Assembly (NCBI GenBank): GCA_020723345.1
Contig: DYJA01000063.1
Location: forward strand, 1 to 38,494
Length of the DNA stretch: 38,494 nucleotides
Origin: Candidatus Aquidulcis sp.
GTDB taxonomy: Bacteria; Chloroflexota; Anaerolineae; UBA4142
Direction of reading: 5' to 3'
This document shows positions 1 to 7,327 of the stretch, piece by piece (position 1 is the first letter of the stretch; every line of letters starts with the position of its first letter). Below the pieces are notes generated by a model. It made no database searches, was not told the origin of the DNA, and saw only the letters and a list, made by a program, of their open reading frames with translations. The position numbers and the translations under genes were made by a program.

Positions 1-982
<982 letters not shown>

Positions 983-1046
983 GGGATATTGATGAATTGA
1001 AAACATAACCTTCTATTCAGTTTTCTTTACAACCTAATCGTCAATC

Positions 1047-1190
1047 AAAAACAGATTCCTCTGGTGATTTGAGCGACGGGGAAACACCCGGTCCCATGCC
1101 GAACCCGGTAGTTAAGCCCGTCAGCGCCGATGGTACTGGCGGTACGCACCGCTGGGAGAGTAGGTCATTGCCAGGACGGATTCTGTTTTT
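1047..1190 (+). other. Extended precursor stem around 5S rRNA
   Basis: The arms AAAAACAGATTCC (1047-1059) and GGATTCTGTTTTT (1178-1190) flank the 5S gene and pair at 12 of 13 positions with one U-U mismatch. They extend helix I outward. Such stems in rRNA precursors are substrates for double-strand-specific processing nucleases (RNase III or RNase M5 type). That role here is inferred. Confidence 0.6.
1060..1176 (+). rRNA. 5S ribosomal RNA
   Basis: A 5S gene of normal length (about 117 nt) follows the 23S by some 75 nt, and no tRNA lies between them. Helix I pairs CTGGTGAT (1061-1068) with ATTGCCAG (1167-1174). The conserved core CCCGAACCCGGTAGTTAAGCC and the segment GCCGATGGTACT are both present. 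The order 23S-5S is that of a standard rrn operon. Confidence 0.96.
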
Positions 1191-1199
1191 GTTTCCACG

Positions 1200-1234
1200 A
1201 AAAATCGCGACGCGCAACTGTGTCGCGATTTTTT
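1200..1234 (+). terminator. Intrinsic terminator of the rRNA operon
   Basis: The arms AAAAATCGCGAC (1200-1211) and GTCGCGATTTTTT (1222-1234) form a perfect stem with a 10-nt loop, and the 3' arm ends in a run of T. It lies 24 nt past the 5S gene. A near-identical stem sequence recurs after the HEAT-repeat gene at 2023-2062. Confidence 0.9.
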
Positions 1235-1249
1235 GATCCCGATTCCTTG

Positions 1250-1258
1250 TGCTATAAT
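1250..1258 (+). promoter_or_regulatory. Extended -10 promoter for the HEAT-repeat gene
   Basis: TGCTATAAT is an extended -10 (TGnTATAAT) located just behind the rRNA terminator. No good -35 is seen at 17-bp spacing, which fits an extended -10 promoter. Transcription would start near 1265, which excludes the ATG at 1233 and favours the ATG at 1296. Confidence 0.6.
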
Positions 1259-1295
1259 CCGTATCGCCCTCATCTTTCATCTCTGGATTTCTGTA

Positions 1296-2012
1296 ATGCG
1301 TTGCCATGGTTTGACTGCTGATCGCCAGCGTTGTCCGCGCGACGCGCAAGACGCGACGAATTTCTGCGCCGAACATCAACCGCTGGCGCAAACTGAGCCG
1401 CCTGCCGAACCCGCGCCCAAAACGCGCGGCGGCATCGCGCGCCTCCTAAAACGATTGCAGCCCGCGCCCGCGCGAAACGTCGTGCCCGACGATGCAAATT
1501 TCGCGGTACCCGGCTGGCTCAGAAAAAGTTCGACGCCGCAGGTGATTGAGCGTTTGCTGAGCGATCCCAGTTGCATGATTCGCTGGTCAGCCGCGTTCGT
1601 CCTCCGCAAGCGCCGCGATCCTGTTGCGATTGAACCGCTCTGGCAAGTTCTGCGCGATGACCCAGTTAGTTTCGTGCGACAACAATCCGCTGTCGCGCTC
1701 GGCAAAATCGGTACGACGGCGACGCTGGGTCCGCTCATCGAATCGTTGTGGCACGATCGCGATGCCGGCGTGCGGCAAGCGTGCGCGATCGCGCTCGGCA
1801 ACCTGGGTTATGCTATCGCGACAAAAGAGTTGGCGGAGACGCTGGGACGCGATCACGCGGTTTTTGTGCGCTGGGATTGCGCGTCCGCGCTTGGTCAGGT
1901 GGGCGATCTGACGGTGGAACGATTGCTGGAGGAACGCGCAGAAAAAGATCAGAGTCAAGTTGTGCGCGGCGCGTGCCACGAATCGCTCGATGAAATTCGG
2001 CGGCGCAAATAA
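1296..2012 (+). CDS. HEAT-repeat protein with N-terminal Cys/His motif
   Basis: This is a 238-aa protein. The first 30 residues hold a Cys/His set (MRCHGLT..RC..FCAEH) that resembles a small zinc-binding knuckle. About 50 polar and proline-rich residues follow. From about residue 75 to the end there are at least four HEAT/PBS-lyase-like helical repeats, recognisable by recurrent VRxxxAxALGxxG signatures (VRQQSAVALGKIG, VRQACAIALGNLG, VRWDCASALGQVG). HEAT arrays are protein-binding scaffolds, and in bacteria some are linked to phycobilin lyases or DNA glycosylases. No catalytic motif is seen here, so a scaffold role is inferred. The start at 1296 is chosen because an upstream in-frame ATG (1233) precedes the promoter -10. 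The gene is monocistronic, between two terminators. Confidence 0.8.
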   Translation: MRCHGLTADRQRCPRDAQDATNFCAEHQPLAQTEPPAEPAPKTRGGIARLLKRLQPAPARNVVPDDANFAVPGWLRKSSTPQVIERLLSDPSCMIRWSAAFVLRKRRDPVAIEPLWQVLRDDPVSFVRQQSAVALGKIGTTATLGPLIESLWHDRDAGVRQACAIALGNLGYAIATKELAETLGRDHAVFVRWDCASALGQVGDLTVERLLEERAEKDQSQVVRGACHESLDEIRRRK

Positions 2013-2022
2013 TCGGAAAAAG

Positions 2023-2062
2023 AAAAAATCGCGACGAGGATTTTACCCCGCCGCGATTTTTT
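2023..2062 (+). terminator. Intrinsic terminator after the HEAT-repeat gene
   Basis: The arms AAAAAATCGCG (2023-2033) and CGCGATTTTTT (2052-2062) form a stem ending in T6, with an 18-nt loop. It starts 10 bp after the stop codon at 2012. The stem is A/T-flanked on both sides, so it could also stop leftward transcription. Confidence 0.85.
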
Positions 2063-2090
2063 GTGTACAAAATTCGCAGTTCTTTGTTCA

Positions 2091-2243
2091 CTACTTCGGT
2101 GGCGCGTCAATCCAGCCACAAATCTCACACAACAAACTGTTGAGTTCGGCGAGTGTGTTGAACTCGAACTTTTGCCCCGCGACGGTTTCGAGCGTGCCGC
2201 GAAAGATGGGCGAACCCGACTGCGAGTATTCTGACCGACGAAC
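2091..2243 (-). pseudogene. 3' remnant of a small hypothetical gene
   Basis: On the minus strand, about 50 codons read SGSPIFRGTLETVAG..., then FNTLAELNSLLCEICGWIDA, and end in TAG at 2091. This looks like the C-terminal half of the short proteins in which a beta-strand pair (FRGxLexVaG) is followed by a helix (LaELnsLLxxI). No start codon or ribosome-binding site is available upstream. The reading frame runs into the terminator at 2265-2300 and into unrelated coding DNA, so the 5' half appears to be lost. The interval 2013-2313 contains nothing else apart from the two terminators. Confidence 0.45.
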
Positions 2244-2264
2244 AGAAAGCAGTAGACGGCAAGC

Positions 2265-2300
2265 AAAAGGCAGAGACCTGGGCGGGTTCTCTGCCTTTTT
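2265..2300 (-). terminator. Bidirectional intrinsic terminator
   Basis: The arms AAAAGGCAGAGA (2265-2276) and TCTCTGCCTTTTT (2288-2300) form a long stem with an 11-nt loop and T-runs in both directions. It lies 14 bp beyond the stop codon (2314) of the minus-strand coiled-coil gene, which it most likely serves. Confidence 0.85.
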
Positions 2301-2313
2301 CGTCAAAGGGAAT

Positions 2314-2703
2314 TCAGCGGTCACAACTCGAACGCAGCGCGTTGCAGGTGATGGATGATGTGTCAACAGGGCTTCCCAAACTCTGCAAGGTCGTGTTCGA
2401 TTGATCGAGTCGTTCGCGCTCCAACTCTTGCATGACCATTCGCAGGTCTTGTTCGGCGGCGTTCCGCGCGCGCAGTGCTTGCGTGAACGCATCCGCATTC
2501 AGTTGGTCAAGTCGCTCGCGCTCCAACTCTTGCATGACCAGCCGCAAGTCCTGTTCAGCAGTGTTCGTCGCGCGCATTGGCGCCGAAGATTGCACAAAGT
2601 TCTGTGCACCAACCACGAACAAAACAACGGCAGTGAGCGTGATGGCAAGCGCGAGCGCAATCGCACTTGGCGAGACGTGGCGTAGAGTAGTTGAAGTTTG
2701 CAT
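2314..2703 (-). CDS. Small membrane-anchored protein with duplicated coiled-coil segment
   Basis: This is a 129-aa protein. The start at 2703 is fixed by AGGAGG seven bases upstream. Residues 13-33 form one hydrophobic segment, which could be a signal anchor. The rest is hydrophilic and helical. A 19-residue unit, AEQDLRLVMQELERERLDQ (49-67), is repeated at 83-101 with a single Leu-to-Met change. The repeat is also visible in the DNA. High Glu/Arg/Leu content suggests a short coiled coil outside the membrane. The C-terminus has two cysteines (TCNALRSSCDR) that could form a disulfide. I do not recognise a family. The gene is monocistronic with its own terminator. Confidence 0.7.
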   Translation of the reverse strand: MQTSTTLRHVSPSAIALALAITLTAVVLFVVGAQNFVQSSAPMRATNTAEQDLRLVMQELERERLDQLNADAFTQALRARNAAEQDLRMVMQELERERLDQSNTTLQSLGSPVDTSSITCNALRSSCDR

Positions 2704-2723
2704 TTTATCCTCCTGTTGGGTGA

Positions 2724-2739
2724 GTGAGATTTGTCTCAC
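2724..2739 (-). promoter_or_regulatory. Palindrome in the leader of the coiled-coil gene
   Basis: GTGAGA and TCTCAC are exact inverted arms separated by 4 bp, 21 bp upstream of the start codon at 2703. The size and position fit either an operator for a dimeric repressor or a small leader hairpin. This is inference from symmetry only. Confidence 0.35.
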
Positions 2740-2845
2740 CCTCTGACGCCATTAAACCACAAACGCTGACACTCGATAACGTGGAAAACACTTGGTTGGG
2801 GCGAGACAAGTACGGGGATTTTTGGAGAGGCAGTACGGGGAAAAC

Positions 2846-2870
2846 AAAAACCGCAGATTTCTGCGGTTTT
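2846..2870 (-). terminator. Intrinsic terminator of the LuxR-family regulator
   Basis: The stem ACCGCAGA/TCTGCGGT is flanked by A and T runs and directly abuts the stop codon at 2871. Read on the minus strand it ends in TTTTTGTTTT. Confidence 0.85.
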
Positions 2871-5531
2871 TCAGTTCTTTTCCAACCCTTTTTGCACTGC
2901 CCACGCCGCAATTTGCGAGCGTGCGTTGAAGCCGAGTTTGTTGAGGATGTTACTGACGTGTCCTTCGATTGTGCGCTCGCTCAACACGAGCGTGTTGGCA
3001 ATCTCGCGGTTTGATTTCCCCTGTGCGATCAGCGCGGCAATCTCGCGTTCGCGTGCGGTCAGCCCGCCGAATTTTTCTTTCGCTATTTGGCGCGGCGAGA
3101 GCGCGGGCGCATCCTGCGTATCCTGAATTTTGATTTCCGCGAGCGCAAACTCGATGGCTTGATCCAAGGTCATCACGCGACCAGCGTTCCATGCCACATT
3201 GAAGGTCGCGTCATCGAGTTGTGTGCGGGTGGAGGTAAGGTACGATTCATGCTCTTTGTGATGAACTGGCGGGAGCGGAGTGCCGAATTTATCGCGCAAT
3301 GCTTGCGTCGCACCGAAGAGCCGCGCCGCACGTTGTGCACTACCCAACGCCGAAAGCAGAAAGGAAAAGCTATCCAACAAATATGGAATAAAATATAACG
3401 CCTCAACCTCTCTGAACAAGACAAGTGATTCTTGCAACTCCTGATGTGCTCGGGTAGCCGATCCTTTATTCAAGTGTAGACGCCCCAAGTACATAAGCGC
3501 AAACGCAATATAGGCCTTGTCCCCCAATTCTCTTAGCTCGGAGATGGCTTGAAGGAGTAGCGATTCTGCTTCATCGCTCTGACCACGGACTTGGCAAATT
3601 ATCCCGAGCCGCAATAATCCACTGGCGAAATGATATTTGTTTCCCATCTCGCGTGAAATCGTTAGGGATTTTTCGCCCAATTCTTTCGCTTTTTCCAAAT
3701 CACCCTGATAGATATAGGACCATACCAGGTTGTTCATGGCGGCGGTCACACCGCGATTATCTCCGATTTCTTGATAAAGTGTTCTGCTTTCTTCGAGACA
3801 TTGTAGCGCGGCAGTGAAATCACATTTCCACCTGGCAACGATCCCCAAAACAATCAGCGCTTGCGCATAGCCTGCAATATTGCCGGATTCACGGCTCAAT
3901 TGTGCGGTTTCTTCGGCACAGGTGTGTGCAGTGTCCATGTCTCTGTGAATGAGCGAAAAGGCAAAAGTCCCCAGTGTGCTTTCCAGCCAGGGTCTGCCTT
4001 CTGCTCCAGTTTCTCTGAGAATGGAAACACTCTCTTCAAAAAGACGGCGCGATATCTCAGCCGATCCTGTCTTATTTGCAAAGTTCCCTGCGACGCTTAG
4101 CGCCTTGCCGCGTGCAAGGTTCCTTTTGTCTGCGCCTTTGATTTTCACCAGGTTATCTAATCGTCGGTACCCCTCATTCCAGTAGCCCCGCGTCAACCAA
4201 AAGCGATACAACGCCCCACCCAGCCGCAATCCTTTCTCAACGCGATCCTCGCCTGCCGACCAATCCAACGCAGTCTGCAGATTGTCGTTTTCACTGTCCA
4301 AGCGCTTGAACCAGGTCATCTGCTCTGCGCCGATTAGTTTCGGCTCGGCTTCCTCAGCCAGTTTCATAAAATATTCCAAATGACGATTCTGCACGCTTTC
4401 GTGCTTGCCTGCTTCGATCAACTTTTCACGCGCGTATTGTCGAATCGTTTCGAGCATCGCATAGCGCGCCTCACCCAGCTTGAGCGTTTCCGCCACGACC
4501 AGCGATTTGTTGACGAGGGAAGTGAGCGTGTCAAGGATGAAGGATGAGGGATGAAGGATGAAATGATTCGCCTGAGTCTCTGTTTCATCCTTCATCCTTC
4601 CGCCTTCATCCTTTTGCGCGCACACCGCCTCGACTGCTTCTAGCGAAAAACCGCCAGCAAACACCGACAGTCGTTGCAACAAGATTTGCTCCTGCACTGA
4701 GAGCGAATCGTAACTCCAATTGAGCGCGGCGCGTAGCGTGCGATGATGCGATGGCACGCTGTGCCGCGCGGAGGTAAGCAAAGCAAAACGATCATCGAGC
4801 CGCGCGGCAATTTGCTCGACGGTCAGCGCGTTCACGCGCGCACTCGCAAGTTCAATCGCCAGAGGAATTCCATCGAGGCGGCGACAAATGTCTGCGATGG
4901 CTGGCGCGTTGCTTGAGGTCAACTTGAAGTTGGGCAGGACATCACGCGCGCGTTCGACAAAAAGTCGAATCGAGTCAAACGGCGCAATGTCCGCGACTTG
5001 CGACTTGGGCGGCAGCGCGAGAGGAGCGACGGGGTAAAGCATCTCGCCTATCACGGCAAGCGGCTCGCGGCTCGTGGCAAGAATGTTGACTTGGGGCGCG
5101 TCACACAGCGCATCATGCACGAATTCCGCGCACGCGCTCGCCAGATGCTCGCAATTGTCCAGAACGAGCAAGAGGCGTTTGGTGAGGAGCAAATCCAAAA
5201 CCACGTCGAGGAGCGCGCACCCAGGTTGCTCCACCGCGTTCAGCGCTTTCGCGATGGCTTGCGGCAGGAGCGTCGCGTCCGCCAGTGGCGCCAGTTCGAC
5301 CCAGCGCACGCTATCGGCATAGTGATCGCGGAGATCGGACGCGACGCGCAGCGCGAGGCGCGTCTTGCCGCAGCCGCCTGCGCCGGTCAACGTGACCAGG
5401 CGCGACGACGCGAGCAATTGCTTGACCTCTGCAATCTCGCGCTCGCGTCCGATAAACGAGGTTAATTGAGTGGGCAGCGAAAAAAGGTCAAGGTTTTGAG
5501 GGCGCTCAACCGCGTCGTGTTGCTCGAGCAT
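2871..5531 (-). CDS. LuxR-family transcriptional regulator with NTPase and TPR domains
   Basis: This is an 886-aa signal-transducing NTPase of the large LuxR type. Residues 25-350 form an AAA/NB-ARC-like ATPase: Walker A GAGGCGKT at 50-57, a Walker B-like LLLVLDNCEHL, and the LDGIPLAIELA motif typical of the family. Residues about 380-790 are helical TPR-type repeats. Residues 822-886 are a GerE/LuxR helix-turn-helix (LTAREREIAALIAQGKSNREI). Ligand or partner binding to the TPR part is expected to gate ATP-dependent oligomerisation and DNA binding, but the effector is unknown. Between the ATPase and TPR parts (about residues 306-333) a low-complexity stretch (GGRMKDE...FILHPSSFIL) is encoded by an inserted palindrome (4533-4613) that keeps the frame. 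The start at 5531 has only a weak ribosome-binding site. The gene ends in its own terminator. Confidence 0.88.
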   Translation of the reverse strand: MLEQHDAVERPQNLDLFSLPTQLTSFIGREREIAEVKQLLASSRLVTLTGAGGCGKTRLALRVASDLRDHYADSVRWVELAPLADATLLPQAIAKALNAVEQPGCALLDVVLDLLLTKRLLLVLDNCEHLASACAEFVHDALCDAPQVNILATSREPLAVIGEMLYPVAPLALPPKSQVADIAPFDSIRLFVERARDVLPNFKLTSSNAPAIADICRRLDGIPLAIELASARVNALTVEQIAARLDDRFALLTSARHSVPSHHRTLRAALNWSYDSLSVQEQILLQRLSVFAGGFSLEAVEAVCAQKDEGGRMKDETETQANHFILHPSSFILDTLTSLVNKSLVVAETLKLGEARYAMLETIRQYAREKLIEAGKHESVQNRHLEYFMKLAEEAEPKLIGAEQMTWFKRLDSENDNLQTALDWSAGEDRVEKGLRLGGALYRFWLTRGYWNEGYRRLDNLVKIKGADKRNLARGKALSVAGNFANKTGSAEISRRLFEESVSILRETGAEGRPWLESTLGTFAFSLIHRDMDTAHTCAEETAQLSRESGNIAGYAQALIVLGIVARWKCDFTAALQCLEESRTLYQEIGDNRGVTAAMNNLVWSYIYQGDLEKAKELGEKSLTISREMGNKYHFASGLLRLGIICQVRGQSDEAESLLLQAISELRELGDKAYIAFALMYLGRLHLNKGSATRAHQELQESLVLFREVEALYFIPYLLDSFSFLLSALGSAQRAARLFGATQALRDKFGTPLPPVHHKEHESYLTSTRTQLDDATFNVAWNAGRVMTLDQAIEFALAEIKIQDTQDAPALSPRQIAKEKFGGLTAREREIAALIAQGKSNREIANTLVLSERTIEGHVSNILNKLGFNARSQIAAWAVQKGLEKN
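4533..4613. repeat. In-frame GGATGAA-type palindromic insertion
   Basis: Purine-rich tandem GGATGAA units (4533-4564) are followed after 18 bp by the complementary TTCATCC units (4583-4613), giving a stem of about 30 bp with a few mismatches. The element lies wholly inside the regulator gene and is translated without a stop. Confidence 0.75.
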
Positions 5532-5590
5532 CGGAGGGGTACTCCCTTCACAATCACCTTGGTTCCCGTATTGGTGCAGTGGTTTGTTTT

Positions 5591-5625
5591 GACCACGCGA
5601 CTAATTGACCAATTGACTACGTGAC
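5591..5625. repeat. GACTA-type short repeat next to a stop codon
   Basis: Repeated GACTA/GACCA units (GACCACGCGACTAATTGACC and onward) run up to the stop codon of the lipoprotein gene at 5626. The same unit type, with arms in both orientations, occurs at 10668-10758. Confidence 0.5.
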
Positions 5626-6540
5626 CTATTTGTAACTCATCACCATCACCGTCAACTCCGTCGGCAGTTTGAGCGACGAGATGGTGATCGTCTGCGCGGT
5701 CTGCGTCACCTTGGCGGACGCGCCGAACGCCGCGCCAAAGGGTCCCGCATCCGTCAAACGCGCGGCGGTGGATGCCACGAGCACGGGCGTGGTATAGTGC
5801 ATCGGAATCGCGATCTTGGGTTTCAGTTGCCCGATCACTTCTGCCGCGCCTTTGCCGTCCACCGTGAAGAATCCGCCGACAGGAATCATCGCAACGTCTA
5901 CCGCGCCGATCTGCTTGACCTGATCGTCGCTGAGTTTGTGACCCAGATCGCCGAGATGGACGATGCGAAGCCCGTCGAGATCGAAGACGAAAACCGCGTT
6001 CTTGCCGCGCGCCGATCCCTGCGTGTCGTCGTGGTATGTCGCGACCGTGCGAACGCGCACGCCTTTGATCGTCTGATCGATCTTCGCCCAGTCGTTGCCC
6101 GCGAGACCGCGCAAAATCGTCGGACTGCCGGTCGCGAGCGCGACGTTGTTGTGATCGGCGTGCTCGTGACTGACCGTGACGAGATCAACGCCGCCAATTG
6201 GCGTGAGCGTGTAGCCCATCGTCGTCGCGGTCGGATCGAGCAGCGCGGTCAAGCCCGAACTCGTTTTGAGAATGAACGTCGGATGACCGAGCCAGGTGAG
6301 CGTCGCGGTGACTTCTTTGGGTTGAGTCGCGGTTGGCGGCGCGGTGGGTGCAGTGGTTGGCGCGGGCGGAACCGCGGTGGGCGGAACTGCGGTCGCGGTG
6401 GGTGGCACGCGCGTCGGTACGGCAGTGGGCGGCGCTGCCGTCGGCGGCACAGGCGTCGCGGTCGGCGCGGGCGTTGCAGTTGGTGCCGCGCAAGCGACGA
6501 GCGCGAGCGCGATGATTAGAACGAGAAACAGTTTTTTCAT
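5626..6540 (-). CDS. Metallo-beta-lactamase-fold lipoprotein (UlaG-like)
   Basis: This is a 304-aa exported hydrolase. The lipobox LVAC (Cys17) follows a short basic, hydrophobic signal. Residues 18-75 are a Thr/Pro/Ala/Val linker of the kind that tethers a domain above the membrane. The catalytic domain (from about 78) has the HxHxDH metal motif HEHADH (125-130), a further His in ATYHDD, the metal-bridging Asp in HLGDLGH and a late His in IPMHY. This pattern matches the Zn-dependent hydrolases of the UlaG/UPF0173 branch. The substrate is unknown, and an extracytoplasmic location is inferred from the lipobox. The start is supported by AGGAGG at good spacing. The stop codon touches a short repeat. 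Confidence 0.85.
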   Translation of the reverse strand: MKKLFLVLIIALALVACAAPTATPAPTATPVPPTAAPPTAVPTRVPPTATAVPPTAVPPAPTTAPTAPPTATQPKEVTATLTWLGHPTFILKTSSGLTALLDPTATTMGYTLTPIGGVDLVTVSHEHADHNNVALATGSPTILRGLAGNDWAKIDQTIKGVRVRTVATYHDDTQGSARGKNAVFVFDLDGLRIVHLGDLGHKLSDDQVKQIGAVDVAMIPVGGFFTVDGKGAAEVIGQLKPKIAIPMHYTTPVLVASTAARLTDAGPFGAAFGASAKVTQTAQTITISSLKLPTELTVMVMSYK

Positions 6541-6579
6541 TTCAATTTCCTCCTTGCTTTGGGTTTGGTAAAGCAGACA

Positions 6580-7017
6580 TCAGTCACGCTCAGTTTGAAC
6601 ACCATCATTCTCCTCGGCGATTCGCTCGAACGGAGCGCGGGTCGAGCCACGGCGATGGTGTTCTTTTTGATTGCGAACGTATTCTACGACATCGTTCATA
6701 GCGCGATCGCCAAACGTCAACGCGCCGTAACCTTCTTGCCAACTAAAATTTTCCGATGCGTTCGGCTGATGATTCACATAGTGCGACGACGCGCCCTTGA
6801 AATGTTTGACGCAATCGGCGACGGCGATCTTGGGCGGAATCGAAACGGCAACGTGGATGTGATCTTCGATATTGCCGATCGCGTGGACGATGACGCCAAG
6901 TTCTTTGGCTTTGCCGAGAATTGTTCCGTAGATTTGTCGTTCCAATGACTCGGTGATCAAGGGCAAGTGTTGGTACGTTGCCCAAACGAGATGGTAGTGC
7001 AATCGCCAATATGCCAT
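6580..7017 (-). CDS. tnpA: IS200/IS605-type Y1 (HUH) transposase
   Basis: This is a 145-aa protein of normal length for a Y1 single-strand transposase. The HUH motif is HIH in NIEDHIHVAV. The conserved FSWQEGYGAL and the catalytic Tyr in VVEYVRNQKEHH follow. These enzymes cut and rejoin single-stranded DNA at hairpins. The start at 7017 is fixed by GGGAGGAG upstream; a longer frame starts inside the tandem repeat and is rejected. No tnpB lies nearby. Immediately upstream are a 14-bp tandem repeat and two cloverleaf palindromes, an arrangement like that of REP-associated transposases. It is therefore either a domesticated transposase serving the repeats or a plain IS200-like insertion. No frameshift is seen. 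Confidence 0.88.
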   Translation of the reverse strand: MAYWRLHYHLVWATYQHLPLITESLERQIYGTILGKAKELGVIVHAIGNIEDHIHVAVSIPPKIAVADCVKHFKGASSHYVNHQPNASENFSWQEGYGALTFGDRAMNDVVEYVRNQKEHHRRGSTRAPFERIAEENDGVQTERD

Positions 7018-7043
7018 TTTGCTCCTCCCGTTTTTGCGATGCG

Positions 7044-7099
7044 ATGGACGCCGCCGAATGGACGCCGCCGAATGGACGCCGCCGAATGGACGCCGCCGA
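7044..7099. repeat. 14-bp tandem repeat, four exact copies
   Basis: The unit ATGGACGCCGCCGA is repeated four times without change. It ends where the left arm of the first cloverleaf hairpin begins and contains the CGCCGA of that arm. It looks like local amplification of the hairpin's 5' half. It lies 27 bp upstream of the transposase start. Confidence 0.9.
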
Positions 7100-7207
7100 A
7101 TCAATTCGGCGTCTCACCGAGGTGGAAATCGGCTCAAGCCGATTGCGTGCGCGCTAACCCGATTTATCGGGTTTCCACCTGGTTAGCCCGCGAATTCATT
7201 CGTGGGC
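7094..7207 (+). repeat. Cloverleaf palindromic element, copy 1
   Basis: Hairpin A is CGCCGAA/TTCGGCG (7094-7111). A closing stem pairs AGGTGGAAA (7120-7128) with TTTCCACCT (7172-7180). It encloses hairpin B, AATCGGC/GCCGATT (7127-7144), and hairpin C, AACCCGA/TCGGGTT (7156-7173). Hairpin D is GCCCGCGAA/TTCGTGGGC (7186-7207). The copy is followed head to tail by copy 2. Confidence 0.85.
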
Positions 7208-7215
7208 GTTGTCGC

Positions 7216-7327
7216 CGCCGAATGAATTCGGCGTCTCACCGAGGTGGAAATCGGTTGGAAACCGATTGGCTTGCCCAACCCGATTCATCGGGTTTCCACC
7301 TGATTTGCCGCCGAATTTATTCGGCGG
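7216..7327 (+). repeat. Cloverleaf palindromic element, copy 2
   Basis: The architecture is the same as copy 1: A CGCCGAA/TTCGGCG (7216-7233), closing stem AGGTGGAAA (7242-7250) with TTTCCACCT (7293-7301), B AATCGGTT/AACCGATT (7249-7267), C AACCCGA/TCGGGTT (7277-7294), and D CCGCCGAA/TTCGGCGG (7308-7327). Hairpin D contains the last codons and the stop (7317-7319) of the PAP2 gene on the minus strand. Together copies 1 and 2 fill the 300-bp gap between the two genes. Confidence 0.87.

Noticed and set aside
983-1059. Possible tRNA between 23S and 5S rRNA
   Set aside because: No acceptor stem, TTC loop or anticodon arm can be folded; only the 5' arm of the 5S precursor stem is present.
1233-1295. 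Longer N-terminus of the HEAT-repeat protein from the ATG at 1233
   Set aside because: The ATG overlaps the rRNA terminator and lies upstream of the TATAAT at 1253-1258, so it would not be in the transcript.
7018-7104. Longer transposase or separate Arg-rich proteins in the tandem repeat
   Set aside because: The reading frames are products of the 14-bp repeat; the start at 7017 has a clear ribosome-binding site.
7094-7327. CRISPR array
   Set aside because: The repeats are palindromes joined in a fixed plan with conserved spacers, only two copies stand in tandem, and no cas genes are present.
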